A stretch of 64,000 nt of DNA from Ephydatia muelleri (Eukaryota > Porifera > Demospongiae > Spongillida > Spongillidae): the NCBI GenBank assembly GCA_013339895.1, contig JABACO010000014.1, positions 6,173,705-6,237,704 on the forward strand. Direction: 5' to 3'. The position numbers and the translations under genes are program-made. Positions within the stretch are counted from its first letter, which is position 1; each line of letters begins with the position of its first letter. The notes under the pieces were generated by a model. It was not told where the DNA came from, ran no database searches, and saw nothing but the letters and a program-made list of their open reading frames with translations. Below are positions 37,318 to 50,624 of the stretch, one piece after another.

Positions 37318-37600
37318 TGTAGTTCGTGGCTTTCGGTTGTCCCCTAGCTCGTTAGGGTTGGGCTTGCATCTTGATCTGGCTGAGTTTCAAATTGCAGTGA
37401 TGTGGTGGCTAGGTATGAACTCTTCTATACAATCAGTGTGCCCATTCTGCCCCAATATCACCTTGGATCCTCTTGGACATCATGCAGTGTCATGCAAACA
37501 TGGTGGGGATGTTGTCATCAGACACAATTGCCTCCGAAGCATCTTTGCTGAGTTTTGTCGCCGTGCTCACCTATCTGTAAGAGTGGAGGTTGGTCGATTA
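37318..37600 (+). mobile_element. LINE ORF, 3' part after the insertion
   Basis: Continues the LINE with GLGLHLDLAEFQIAVMWWLG, then CPFCPNITLDPLGHHAVSC, a CCHC zinc motif, then GGDVVIRHNCLRSIFAEFCR and RRAHLSVRVEVG. A CCHC motif before an endonuclease-like region is the arrangement of restriction-like-endonuclease non-LTR elements. A stop lies in the first frame soon after the junction, and similarity ends near 37600. Confidence 0.8.
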
Positions 37601-37799
37601 AGCTGTTCGTCGTCATCGTCCAATAATACATCAGTAGACCCAGAGTTCGAGGTAGTCGACTGATGATCTGGCTGCAGTACTTGTAGTAGGTCTGGTTGTA
37701 CATCGTCGTCAAGACGACTATTCTGTTGCATCGTTATCAGACTTGTGGCGCGCATCTCTCCCTAGTCCCTACCTAAGGCTTTAACCTGTCAAAAAGCAC

Positions 37800-38691
37800 A
37801 CACTGCGATTTCTTACCCTTCAGCCCTTTAATCTGGTAAACACAATCCCCCTTGCGCTCTAACACCTTATATATAATTAAACGGACCCTTCCAAGGGCAA
37901 TGCAACTTTCTGGAGTGGCCACGAGGAACTGCTGGTGAGTGTAGCCACACTAGTCTCCAGGACAGAAAGGTTTTCCGTAAACCCTTTCGTCGTAGATATC
38001 TTTTTGTCTTCGGTATTCAGCCTTACAGTGTTCTCACACCAAGGCGTATGCTGATTGAAGACCATCATTTAGGCACCGGGCGTACTCTGCAACAGGTTTC
38101 TTTTCCATCTGGTTATACTCATACGTTAGATTAACAGGTAACTTTGCTTCACGTCCAAACATAAGGAAGAAGGGGCTGAACCCTGTGGAAGCGGAGTGAA
38201 CACTTGAGTTATACGCCAAGCACACTTTACGTATATAATGTTCCCAATCACCAGGGTGCATGGTCGTGAGTAACGGTAGAACATGTTGAGCAAACCTGCC
38301 GTTACCCTGTGGATGGTATGCCGTATGGTGTTGTATGGGATTTTCTAACTTTCAGCAAATTGCATATCGGACTCGAATTGCCGACCCTGGTCTGAGTGCA
38401 ACTGGTCGGGTGGAGAAAAGCGGCAAAACATCTCATCAACTAGCCACTGTTGTGGCTTCTTGGTTTTTAATGGCTTATACTGTATGTACTCTACTCATCT
38501 CGTAAAATGGTCAGCCGCAACCAAAACATACCGATTAGAAGTTGGCCCAACATTCCACAGCCTAACATTCCTAAACAATTAACTTCATTAACACCAACAA
38601 CGGCGCGCGCATTCATTGAAATTTGTGTCACACGCTTACCCCTTGCATGCATGTTGAATACATTACATGAACGGCATCGCATCGTGACCTA

Positions 38692-38720
<29 letters not shown>
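37800..38720 (-). mobile_element. Ty3/Gypsy integrase fossil
   Basis: Minus-strand remains of a Gypsy-type integrase: QLHSDQGRQFES, then HPGDWEHYIRKVCLAYNSSV, then FSPFFLMFGREAKLPVN, then RRQKDIYDERVYGKPF. This order is the second half of the integrase core and its C-terminal linker. The zinc-binding start may lie near 38650. It is broken in several places and no LTRs were recognised nearby. Confidence 0.8.
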
Positions 38721-39260
<540 letters not shown>

Positions 39261-39577
39261 CCTTTTCCAACTTTGATCTGGAGGATATATCCTGTTTTGC
39301 TGATAACAATCATTGTGACTGACCTCATAGTTGTTTAATTTTTATTTGTGAGTGCATTCATTCTTGTGCATGGATTCCTGTGCACTCTATAATGGACTCC
39401 CATGTTTATCACATTTAGTTGAGAGGCACAAATTGTTCTATTTTGATCGATGGTTAATGTAATATGTTCTTTTCAAATATATAAGGGATAAAATAAATCC
39501 GCTTGCAATACAATCTGTCTTTGAAGTCGTGATATGTTTACTAGTTTGTATATTCTTTGGGAATATTTGTTGCAGGG
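39261..39577. other. Intergenic
   Basis: No gene recognised up to the ttgttgcag acceptor at 39577. Confidence 0.35.
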
Positions 39578-39621
39578 AAAAAAGAAATACAACATTGATA
39601 TCGAAAGACTTGCTGCTATTC

Positions 39622-39800
39622 TAAAGGCCGGCATACACGGGGCGACTTCCTGCCGATTTGTCGCATGTAACTCAAATGAATATGGACAAATGTTCCGCAA
39701 ACCATCAGTAAACTAAACAATGACGAAACTTTTACCCATATTCATTCGAGTTGCATGCGACAATCGGCAGGAAGTCGCCCCGTGTATGCCGACCTTTAGG
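39622..39800. mobile_element. Hairpin MITE inside a coding exon
   Basis: Arms of about 63 bp: GCCGGCATACACGGGGCGAC at 39627 and its inverse ending 39795, with a short loop near 39690-39735. It splits ERLAAIL from ERSWTSPDAS. The exact target duplication is unclear (TA is possible). Confidence 0.8.
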
Positions 39801-40119
39801 GAAAGGAGCTGGACTTCTCCTGATGCATCAAGAAGTGCCCCCAAGGGGTACTGGTTTTCAATTGCTTCAGCTTTGTCGAACTGCAGCAAGCCATTTTCTA
39901 AGTATGTTTTAGCGGTGTACAAATGTTGGAAGACCAACAGAGGCAATGTGCGTACATCTGTCGGTAATTATGAAGCAAATGACTGGTACAGCATAGTTAC
40001 CTGCATTTATTCTAGATGACTTGCAGCATCATAGTGTTGCAGAAAGTGGAGATTATGAAGAATCTCTTATACGTCAGGAGTATATGGTGGCTGGTGTAGA
40101 CAGGCAGAATGAGAATGAG

Positions 40120-40340
40120 ATGGCTAATGAGCAGGTGGAGCACGTGATGTCTAATGAATGGTGTGTAATGAGCAGGTAGAGGATGAACTGGCTACTGAGA
40201 CAGGATGGCTAGTGAGAGGGTAGAGGACACGATGGCTAGTGAGGGGGTGGATGACATGATGACTAGGAGGAGGTGGAGGACAGTCAGAAGTTGGAGGATG
40301 AGGTTACTAGTGAGTAGGTGAAGGATGAGATGGGGGAGAT
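40120..40340 (+). repeat. Degenerate minisatellite coding MAxExVED-like units
   Basis: Repeated ATGGCTA(A/G)TGAG and GTGGAGGA(C) motifs with 20-30 bp spacing. The early units are in frame; later ones drift. Confidence 0.65.
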
Positions 40341-41610
40341 ACAAGTGGAGGACACGTTAAGCAGTTATGAAGTCTGACTCATAGTAGAACATTACATTGT
40401 GTGAAGTTGAATTACTTGACCAGCTAAAAGTAATAGAATGGAGGTTTACAAATGTCAACTTTGTACTGAACATCACATTGCTACTCCATTTTACAACGAA
40501 GGTCAGAGGTATATGGTGTGTACTGCTGCTCATCTACAAGCACTTTTGCAGATGATTCATGACATGAAATTGTCCGTGGCAACACATTACAACAAGAGGT
40601 ACAATGACTTGTAGCTTGAGATCAAAAAATAAATGCAAAAAAATGTCAAATTTTAGTCTATTGCTTGCCTTATATGCAAATACAAATATTGCATCGCTAT
40701 AAAACTGGATGAGGTATCTCATACTTACTATTGTTATGCACAAATGAAGATTAAATTCTACATGCTTTCTAATAATGTATTCATATAAATGAGCAATATT
40801 CTTTGCCATTTAATAGTTCAGTTGATGTCTTGAATATCTGCATATTTTTAATGGACAATCCAATGTGTTTAATCTCAAATACGCCTCTTATGTACACAGG
40901 ATCATAATGAAGAAGTGAAATTGGTTCAGGCAGAACACACAATTTGTGCAAAGCAAAATCAAGGTGAGACCTGTGCTGCCATGTCACTCTTCACCTCAGT
41001 CTTTGTAGAGTCCAATGCTGAAAGTTTGGGATCTGATATTGATGCAGCTGATGACGAGGATGACCATTATGCTGAAGCTGAAAATGACGCTGATTGCAAC
41101 AGTGACACTGATGGTGATCTCAATGCTGGAGATTTTGTTATGCCTGATTTTAGGAATGCACCTGATCCAGACGACATATTTGCAATGAAACGGGGAAAGT
41201 CTTTTTACATGAAGAACTTCCCACACTTCAAAAGAAAAACCTTGGAGTACTATAATCATTTTACAGTGATTTGAACTTTACTAAATGTCCGGTACTAATT
41301 TTCAAGAAAGCATTATTCATTTCCAAGACACATAACACAAAAAGTTGTGAATGATCTTGTGGTTTAAACTGTAATAAGTATTGATGCACATAAAAATTTA
41401 TTCATCCTTTAGCCGACCCTCCAGGCCATCTAGAGTAAAGATATAGTACTGGCTATCTGATCTTCAAATCTACTTCAATGAAATTAAACAGCTTCATAAA
41501 GAAGATTTGTACTGGCCTCTTCTAGAATGTTCTGACATGGTACACAATTCTCACCCATATCATCAATTTGACATTAGGAACATTCCTTCCATTTACAGGT
41601 ATTAGAAGTG

Positions 41611-42008
41611 TTTTACTTTCTTCAAGAACTTGACTGTGATGTAAAAAAAAAAACAGACTGCACTGTCGTTGTCTTTATTAAACAAGTGTGCATGTAGTTT
41701 GGCCAGAGGTTAGTTAATGTATCAATGGTAGAAAATAGAACATAAATCGCAATGTGTAAATTCTATTCATTTCCAAATTATCGTAGCTCTACTAATGGAT
41801 ACATTCCCCTTGAGAGAAAGAAAAACACTTCCTTAATCGCACACTACCAACTGTTTTCTGTTTACATGATTAATCATAATTATGGTGTTAGTAAATAACC
41901 ATGTTGGTTGGCTGGCTGGACCAGCTTGCTCAAATACATTTTTATTATGTTATTATTTTAAACAGCAAGTATAATCAATACATACAACATGCAAACACGT
42001 AGCAATAC
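41611..42008. other. AT-rich intergenic
   Basis: Nothing recognised. Confidence 0.35.
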
Positions 42009-42068
42009 AGCAAGTGCAAGTGCAAGTGCAATTGCAATTGCAAGTGCAAGTGCAAGTGCAAGTGCAGT
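42009..42068 (+). repeat. Hexamer repeat (CAAGTG)n
   Basis: About ten units with two CAATTG variants in the middle. Confidence 0.9.
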
Positions 42069-44104
42069 GTAATACTTTACAAGTTTTGTTACTCCAATTG
42101 TGCAAATTCTGTGCCTGCCAGGCTGGCCGCTAATCATTAAAAATTGCAGTACAAGATACGCTCAGCGGAGACGTCATATGACGTATGAATACACTCAGCC
42201 GTTCGAGCAAAAGTTAGCACCTCAAGTGTTAAACGAATTACGAATGATCCAAAACATACTCACACCGTCTCAGGTAGAGGTCCCATGTAAGGTGTGGAAT
42301 CCGTGCCAAAAATCACTGGTTTACGCGGGCCACCTGCTTTTCGACGGTCACCTACTTTTTCGCGGCATCATGGTTTTCGAGTGCTATATATTTCACATGT
42401 CAATGCGTAATCCGTGTCCGTGCCAAAAATCAGATGTTTACGCCGGCACCTACTTTTCAAAGGTCACCTACTTAACTTTTCGAAGGTCACATAGTGCCAC
42501 ATAGTTTTGGAAGGCCACCAAGTGATTTATTTCTCTTTCTCCGCTTAATTGGATGTTTGACAAATAATTAGAAAAATGCCGTCGTATTAACAATTAACCA
42601 GCAACAACGGGGAGCGCATCCAGACCTGGATGCGGGGCCTGGTGTGGTGTACCAGCATGCATGTATAGTGTTCACTACTCACTCCGCAACAGTTGCAATA
42701 CTATAATCAAGTCAAAAGTATTAATATGCTTTCTCTACTTATAAATCGACGCAGCATTGTAGCTTAGCCAGCTGTGTTTTTCACACCCTATCTCAGCTGA
42801 GGGCGCTTCATTCCGTGGCATGCACCATGCGAGTGTTTTGAAAGGAAAAAAACTTAACAGGATGAAATTTCTCTGGTATCACTGCATGGATTCTATTTTG
42901 TTGCGGGCAGACACAGATGAATGCGCTTGAAAATATCGAGCGAATGGGGTCCTTTAATTTCCCTTGCATTGCATGTAGAGTATACACTATATTAATAATT
43001 AATACAATTAGCATAGTTGTACCAAACAGCTCTGATTCAGTCTTCATGTCGTGTAACACTTAGAAAAATGAATTAAATAAAAAAGATAAACATACTGATT
43101 TAGGGAAGTTCAGGATGAGACACTGGGCAATCCTGCTCCATCGTCCATTCCTATTGCACTCTTCCATTTGGTGCGAGAGCCCCTCAGACAGAGATTTGTT
43201 TGCTCTTACAATTGCAAATGAAAGTCGTGCTCTTATTCATCCCAATACTTCACTGTTTGATTTTTCTCACTTATGAGCAAGTCTCCGAGCAGGATGTTTT
43301 AATGAAAAAGTTTGCTTCTCGACGCAGGACTCCGTCAACTGATATTGTAAAGGAGGCTCGGCGAAGAGCTGCTGCTCTTCAGAGTATTTCTATTTTCTTC
43401 CTCAGTACATGTATCATGCGCAGTTATGATTCTACATAACTTTTATCGGTCAGTCGTCAATGATGGATCCTCATGCATTAAACCAATGTAATTAAAGGAG
43501 AATCAAGTATCATAATATTAGCCCGGACCGGTTCAACGATCACTGTAGAAAGGCCAATAAATGCATCCAACAAATTATGTCCCTCAGGCCAAGGACAACT
43601 AAAATCAGAGCCATCGTTTAAGACAGGTGTCAGGTGAAGCAAACTCCTTCTCGTTACGATCCGAGGTTGGTCAGTAAGAGTACGCACGTCGGCTAGCGCA
43701 GTAGCTAAGCTCAAAGCTAGCAACTTTTATATTTCACAAAACCAGGAGCTCCCCTTGCACAAATGTGTGTCATTATATACAAATCAATGCAACAATTGTG
43801 GAAACAGTCCGTGCAACGGCCCGGTACATGCACAATGTAGCCTTCCAGACTTCACGACGATGGTAGAGGGAATAGACAAGTATTTATCACCTGTATTCAT
43901 GTATAGGATCTGTTCTACGGAAGGACTGATTCCCAGTCCTTCACACTCGGATCGGCTTCAGAATCTGTAAGTTGGCATCCAACGAGGCAATGCCAGTTGT
44001 CTTTTTTTTTTTTGTTTGAGCATTGTTTATGATTTAGTGTTGTAAGTTATTTAATGTGCACAATCACTGATTACAATAATACTGTTAAAAAAAGCAAAAA
44101 ACAA
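42069..44104. other. Region without a confident gene
   Basis: An imperfect duplication carrying CCGTGCCAAAAATCA and a TTTACGC-(G/C)GG motif lies at 42300-42490. The open stretch at 43200-43439 (+) includes FASRRRTPSTDIVKEARRRA and may be an exon of an unknown gene. Nothing else is recognised. Confidence 0.35.
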
Positions 44105-44510
44105 ACAGGTTTTGAGGGTCCAGAAATCATTTTTGACCCACTAGGTCATCATGCAGACTCTTACAGACGTAGTGGGGATGTGATTGCATGGCACAACTAT
44201 ATGCGTGACATCTTTGTCATCGTGCCCATCTTTCAGTGAGAGTTAAAATGGGGTATGGTTTATCCAGAGACCATATCAACTCTTGCCCTGCAGACATTGT
44301 TCCGAGTTGGGACACATAGGCATGCCAGCAGCCTTTGATGTCACAATTACCCCTGTCACCCTGAATGGGGCTAGTATATGTGGGCTCTGCAGCCCACGCA
44401 GCTGAAATTAGGAAGCATGCAGCCACTGACAGAAGGGCCAGGACTGGGGGTGGATATGTGTTCCCATAACCGTAGATACCTATGGCAATTAGTTGAAGAG
44501 GCACTTTTAC
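44105..44510 (+). mobile_element. Degenerate LINE ORF fragment
   Basis: Reads DPLGHHADSYRRSGDVIAWH, then in other frames RAHLSVRVKMGYGLSRDHIN and PADIVPSWD, with later HAAEIRKHAATD and VDTYGN-like parts. It spans the zinc-to-endonuclease part of the same LINE family, with many frameshifts, so it is older than the other copies. Confidence 0.6.
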
Positions 44511-44582
44511 CCGCCATACATATCAAACCAAAATAGTCACGGCTGAAATATATTATATATTGCTGTTAAATACCCAGGCGTT

Positions 44583-47013
44583 CACAGTGCAAAAGGTTAG
44601 ATATACGATACGGTTGCTTATATTTGAGAATACGCAAAATATACGCCTGAGTACTATATTTGAAATATAAGACGGCGTATATTCAAGAATCCGCAAGTGT
44701 TAAATACGTCACTGTTTATATAGGCACAATGAAAATATACCCCCGTAAGTATATTCATATCATACCACCGTGTATATTCAAGTTTCACATATTCTTGTGT
44801 GTATATTTGTGTGCGAGTTATCAATTCTTGTATAAGCGTTAATAAGCATCTAATTACCAAGGAGCCGGCGCTTGTCTTTAGTACTTAGCCTGCGACAGTC
44901 AGTACAAACCGAACTTGACACGCTCAATGCCGAAATCGGCCGAATTCGAGCCTAGCTATATACAGATCGATGTAACTTATAAATTCACTTCGCACACACT
45001 ACAAACCCATCATGCTCACACTCGCACATACTTCTGACACATATGCATGCATACACATACGAATTCATTTAGTAAGATATGCATGCAGGCTTGGATGCAC
45101 AGTTCTTCACTCGACGGGACGTGACATTCCTATCAATTGGCGAACGAGTGCAATGCAAAATTGGATGCCGATATAGAATCACAATTATGTCGACATAGAA
45201 CTGATCACAATTACACCATGTCATGACTGAGCAAACATATATTTACATCGCACACACAAATGCGCATAGATTACGTATCACATAGCCAATGCATTCGAGT
45301 ATTTATAGATGGATATTTTTGTTCGTTGGACAGAGCAATAGTACATGATCTGTTCCAAAGTCAAGTTTCATAAAACACTTCATGAGCCATGGGGATGTAA
45401 GCAATTTCTGAATTTGGATAGTAAACACTGTGAAGCCACCTTACTTCCTCAGAAGATCCTCTCATATTAAGCAGATACTCATGGACATCTGTCTGTGTGT
45501 GTGGACATCTGTATGTGTGTGTGTGTCTGTGCATATGCGTGTGTGTGGACATCTGTCTGTGTATACGTGTGTGTGGACATCTGTCTGTATGCGTGTGTGT
45601 GGACATCTGTCATGTGTGTACGTGCGACTGTGTGTCCGTCTGTGTGTTGTGTGTTTATGCGTGTGCGTGGTCATTTGCGTGTATGTGAGTGTGTGTGTCC
45701 GCGAGCGTGTGGACATGTACGTGCAAGTGTGTGTGTCCGCGAGCGTGTGGACATGTACGTGCAAGTGTGTGTCATTACAATTTTGTAATGCTAATGTGTA
45801 CCATTTTCATTCTTACCATTATTGTCCAATTTGGCATGGATATACAGTACATAATGATATGGAAAGTATGGTATTGTTTTTTACAATTTCACGCAGGCTT
45901 GTAAATGTTGTAACATTAAGATTTCTTATGCCAGTTCAAGAAATAGGTGATAGTCTTACTTGTCATATTTTACAATAGGTTAGTGCTGTTATACACAGTT
46001 ATCGTTGTTATTTATAACCAAATTTAAAAGTGCACAAATTAGAGTATGCCATTGCACGTGATGGCTAATTTTGGCGGGTTCCTGTGTGAGTGTGGCCTGG
46101 AAAGGTACGTGTCTTTGCTTATCACGTTTGTGTTATTTTGGGGATGCGTTTGTGATGTAGTACATCAGCCTCATCAACCTGCTGAAGGCAAGCCTAGTAT
46201 ACGGTAAGCGACTCACAATTTGTGTGCAATGCACTTTATTAGGGTTGGTCTCCGGTTATCACAAGCGGCCGATTCTGCTGAGGTACGCAGTGGCAAGTAT
46301 GACCATTTCAATTGATACCAAATGTTATTATGTTCTCGTCTTTATCAGGTCACGTCCTACGTGGGGACCGCTGTCTCAAGGACTATGTGTTTCGGCTATC
46401 ACAAGCGCGGGTCGATTCTGCTGAGGTAAGTACCCAATGGCTTTGCTGCCTTCATTTTGCTTTTCTGCAGCGTTTCTATTCGAACTGGTAAGTATGCTGG
46501 GGGGCACTAAAATGTTTTGTGCGCATTTGGTTAGGTCAAAAACTAAAACAACGACAGCACCAACAAGTCCATCACTAGAGGTAAGTATGGCCATTTCAAT
46601 TGGCGCCAAATGTTATTATATTCTCGTCTTTATCAGGTCACACAAGTTAGTACTTGGGAACCGCTGTCTTAAGGCACTATGGTGTTTGAATATTTGTGTT
46701 TGGTGTTGTACCACTTATATGTGCGAAGAAAAGTTTTATAACCAAGCAGATACAAAGGGAGGAGGGGGGATGGGGGGGGGGTGGGGGGGGGGGGGGCGGA
46801 GGACTGGTTTACGGAAGGTCAAAGCCCAAATTACGATAGTGCGCGGTTCACCAAAGCGTGAACATTAATGAAATTCAAAGGTTTGCTAAGATACCAGAAC
46901 CGCACGTGACTGACTATATTATAATGTTCAATACGCAGACAGCTTATATTGCTGCGTATATTGGAATGTAAGCTATAATATACAGTGTCGTATAACAAAC
47001 TTTTTGCACTGTG
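44583..47013. mobile_element. TIR element with 3-bp TSD, copy 2 (inverse orientation)
   Basis: The ends CACAGTGCAAAAGGTT and its inverse are flanked by GTT on both sides (44580-44582 and 47014-47016). It is collinear with the reverse complement of 30933-33582. It lacks the THAP insertion but has about 530 bp (44943-45480) absent from copy 1. The TG-rich minisatellite is at 45480-45780 and a G-rich patch at 46757-46796. No transposase. Confidence 0.85.
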
Positions 47014-47094
47014 GTTATTGGCCCATGAATTGCTTGCGTGGTCCTTGAATTTTAGTGTTTATTTATGGTAATCAAGTTATTTTTAATCTATAAA

Positions 47095-49870
47095 CGTCGG
47101 ATGTTAGGTATATCCCCTATTCGTTAGGTATACCTAACAATATTCAACGTATTGTAGTTATGAAGCCATAAGGATAAATTTAATAAACATGCACAAAAGA
47201 TGTTAAAAGGGGGGTTGATCTTTAACCGTACAAAAGCTCAAATGTTAAAACCTTAACGATCAGAAAGTTAATGTAGGTTAATGCTAGGTAAACCTAGCAA
47301 CATTTGTTGGGTATACCTAAAAGGTACCGCTACTTTCAACATCGCAGTATACCGCATATTACTAGGCAACAATCATCACCTGAGTGCTATGTAAACATGT
47401 ATGATCCGCACGTGAATAGTATGCAAACACGCACGGATTTAAACGAGGATGGCATCTGGATCGAGGCTAAATGCGCCCCGTAGTAAGAGCAAAGTAAGTA
47501 CTTTTCCTGTTCCAGAGGTAGGTGAAATTGTCCGCGCCAAAGGTAGCCAGCTTAACAAAGCTAAGGATACTCTAATGCGAGCGTTTAGTGCAGAATGGAG
47601 AACTGCTAATATTGAAGGCAAGGTGCTTTCGAAGCCCACTAAGTCCAAATGGAGGGTAGGATGGATGATAGGAGATCAGAACCTAGAATTGATCATGGGC
47701 GAGCGTTCTGGAAACCAGCTGCAAGGGAAGTGCTTACATCTACAGGGAGCGCTGTACCACCAGCGGGGACCGCTGTACCACCAGCGGGGAGCGCTGTGCC
47801 TCTGCCAGATGAAGAAGACCAGCACGAGGAGGAGGAACCTGACGATAACGCACATCAGCAAGACATTGAAGAGGACGAAACACATGGAGAAGAATATGAT
47901 TCAAATGATCCATTGCAGCTAAAACTGGGGGACGAAATAATAAAATGGACTGTGTTAGATGATGGGGTGACTGTGGATCAACGATCCAAGGATGGATTTA
48001 CATGGAAGCAGTGTGCAATCAATTGGCCAAGTGGTCTGGAAGTAGCTGAGTTCAGAACTGCACTGGACTGCTGGAACATTATGTTCCCATTTCAGTTTTT
48101 CTTTGGAGGTGATGGGGTTTTGCGCTGGACCAATGAGAGTTTACCTCACAATATACATCCTTTTACTGAGTATGAGTTTCTCCAATGTATGGGCATTTTG
48201 CTTGGGTCAAGTTTAGCTGGACGAAGCAATATTAAAGACTTGTGGAACGTCAAAAGCTCATGTTTTTGCCAGCCATTGGATTTGTTATGAAGATTTGGAT
48301 TGTCACATGATCGCTTTTTATCTGAAACTGTGGCCACCTACAGTGAATGAACACACCTGGGATGCTGTCAGAGGTTTGATTAGTGCCTTCAACACAACAA
48401 GGATGCAGAATGTGAAGCCTGGAACAGAAGTGGTGATGGATGAAAGCATGGGAAAATGGATTCCCATGTTTGAAGGCACACCTGAGGGCGTTCCACATCT
48501 GACAAAAATAATTCGGAAGCAATGTGGAGTTGGCATTGAGTACAAGGATGTGGCTGATGTCAATACTGGAATTATACTGTTTCTTGAAATCCAGGAAGGT
48601 GCGGAGCTCATGGCAAGCAAGAAGTACTGTGATCAGTATCCTAAGCATGTAGCATTAACTCTCAGGTTAACAGAATTCCTACATGGCAAAGGCCATGTTG
48701 TTTATGGGGACAGCTATTTCGCCTCATTTCAAACTGCAAGAGCATTGCTTGCACATGGTACTTATTTCACGGGTTTAGTAAAGAATGCCACAAAAGGCTT
48801 CCCAAAGAAGTTTCTGAATGATGTGGGTTGGTCTGTGACAGCTCAGCGAGGTGATACTATCACTACCCGCCATGCATTTTTCATGAACCTAAAGGAGAGA
48901 TAAATATATGGCCATGCCTGGAATGAACCTGGCAGTGTTGGAGTGCCAAAGAAAGTTTTGGTATCCTCATGGAACCATACTTTGAAGGTTGATGATCATG
49001 TTAAGAAACGGTGGATCCTAAATGAGGGAACTGGTGAAAGTGAAGTAATAACCCGAATAGTTCCCAGAACACAGGCAATTAAGAGTTATTTTGATGCAGC
49101 ATGCATAATTGATGTGCATAATCATCTACGCCAAGGATCTCTACATTTAGAGGATTCTGTTGGTACCAATAATGATTGGTGGTTCCGATGTTTCTGCACT
49201 GTACTGGGCATCATTGAAGTAGATGCTTACAAAGTATACTGCTGTTTCAATCAACACTCTTTAACACCCAGTCACAAGAAGTTTCTTGACTCCCTAGTTA
49301 TGCAGTTGCTGTCAAACAATCGGCAAGGGGCTCCTGTGCAGACAACGTATACAGCATCATCTAGGAAGAGAAGTATAGATCAGTGGAAGAAGAAGCAGAG
49401 GATCAGGAGGTCGAGTGCAGCAGTGAAACTCATGATGTGCTCCCTTTAAGCCAATACATCGCTGAAGTAAGACAAAGAGGTCATATGTCAAAACACCAGA
49501 GAATGCATGGTAGTGCAACAAGATGTAGAGTATGTCCAAAGCCTGCACCAGTTGCAAATTATGTTTGTGTGAAGTGCAGTAACAGGCAATGGAACAAGCC
49601 ATTTGCTATTTGTAGCCAAAAATCTGGTAGAGCTTGTATACAGATTCATCAGCTGAATCAACCATTCTAAACTCCTTTGAACTTATGTAACTTTGTAACT
49701 GCTTTGAACTTATGTACATTGTAACTTGATCAATTCATTGTACTTTACTTCACCATACATAGTAATAATTAGTAGCGAATAACAATATTCATAATCTACA
49801 CAAGCTCTGGACCATAGGTAAACTGTTAGGTATACCTAGTATTTGATGCTAACAAAAACGTTAGGTGACT
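47095..49870 (+). mobile_element. piggyBac-type element with repeated TAGGTATACCTA motifs
   Basis: A palindromic motif TTAGGTATACCTAA and variants occur near 47105, 47129, 47286 and 47318 on the left and near 49829 and 49860 on the right of the transposase gene. They look like terminal or subterminal binding sites. Exact ends and a TTAA target were not fixed. Confidence 0.6.
47449..49669 (+). pseudogene. piggyBac-like transposase (PGBD type), broken
   Basis: Starts MASGSRLNAPRSKSK, passes an acidic linker (DEEDQHEEEEPDDNAHQQD) and the N-terminal domain (FTEYEFLQCMGILLGSSLAG). The catalytic core has MDESMGKW near 48437 (first Asp), YGDSYFAS near 48703 (second Asp) and CIIDVHNHLRQG near 49105 (third Asp). 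A C-terminal zinc region reads RCRVCPKPAPVANYVCVKC then FAICSQKSGRACIQIH. piggyBac enzymes move DNA by cut and paste at TTAA. Disruptions: a frame change near 47650-47740, a stop at 48288 with a frame change just after, a stop at 48901, and a frame change near 49400. A short unit coding AVPPAG is tandemly repeated at 47740-47800. All three Asp residues remain, so decay is moderate. Confidence 0.85.
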
Positions 49871-49886
49871 CTCGGCACTTATATTA

Positions 49887-50624
49887 TTATTATTATTATG
49901 TATTCCATTAGTGGTGGAAGTCTATGGTGGTTGGGGATGTGAAGCCAAAGAATGCTACTCTAGATTGAGCAAGAGGCTAGCTATGCAAGTGGGAATCTGT
50001 GAAACTGAGGCACTGTGCCAAATGTACTGTCTGCTGGCTGTCACACTGATGAGACAGAATGCAAGAGCCATCCTCCTCAGATGTGCCCGTGCTCCCCTTC
50101 TTGAGTATTCTCATTAGTGTATTCTTGTATCCTGATTATTACCTGTGCTCCAAAGCATGCTTATCTCCTCAACTGGAGAAAGGTCCAGGCATAGACTTTT
50201 CTAGGCCAGCTGATGTGCTGGTGCCAAACTGGTCCCTCTCCAACCCTGCAGCTTTTGACCTGAAAGTCATTCATCCGCTTAATACGGACTTGATTCTGGA
50301 AGCGAGTTTGGCTTCAGGCAACTCTGCAGAGGTTGGTGAGATTGAAAAGCATGCCAAGAATGATCAGATGTGTGCAAGGTTGGGCTGGACATGTATTCCA
50401 TTAGTGGTGGAAGTCTATGGTGGTTGGGGATGTGAAGCCAAAGAATGCTACTCTAGATTGAGCAAGAGGCTAGCTATGCAAGTGGGAATCTGTGAAACTG
50501 AGGCACTGTGCCAAATGTACTGTCTGCTGGCTGTCACACTGATGAGACAGAATGCAAGAGCCATCCTCCTCAGATGTGCCCGTGCTCCCCTTCTTGAGTA
50601 TTCTCATTAGTGTATTCTTGTATC

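Larger units (their letters stand above)
39578..41610 (+). pseudogene. Decayed multi-exon gene of unknown family, split by a MITE
   Basis: After a ttgttgcag acceptor the exon reads GKKKYNIDIERLAAIL. It is interrupted by the hairpin MITE and resumes SWTSPDASRSAPKGYWFSIA and SALSNCSKPFSKYVLAVYKC, ending WKTNRGN before gtgcgt. From 40018 comes DLQHHSVAESGDYEESLIRQ with a repeated MAxExVED motif and stops. A short ORF at 40438-40614 reads MEVYKCQLCTEHHIATPF and continues with YMVCTAAHLQALLQMI. At 40892-41275 comes an acidic block (DIDAADDEDDHYAEAEND) and FAMKRGKSFYMKNFPHF. At about 41440-41600 YWLSDLQIYFNEIKQLHKED ends at a cag-gtatt donor. I do not recognise the family; it may be a transposon-associated gene. 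Stops in the repeat region and the MITE make it nonfunctional. Confidence 0.45.

Noticed and set aside
45430-45978. 182-codon Cys/Val-rich open frame
   Set aside because: Same minisatellite in copy 2 of that element; no domain pattern beyond the repeat.
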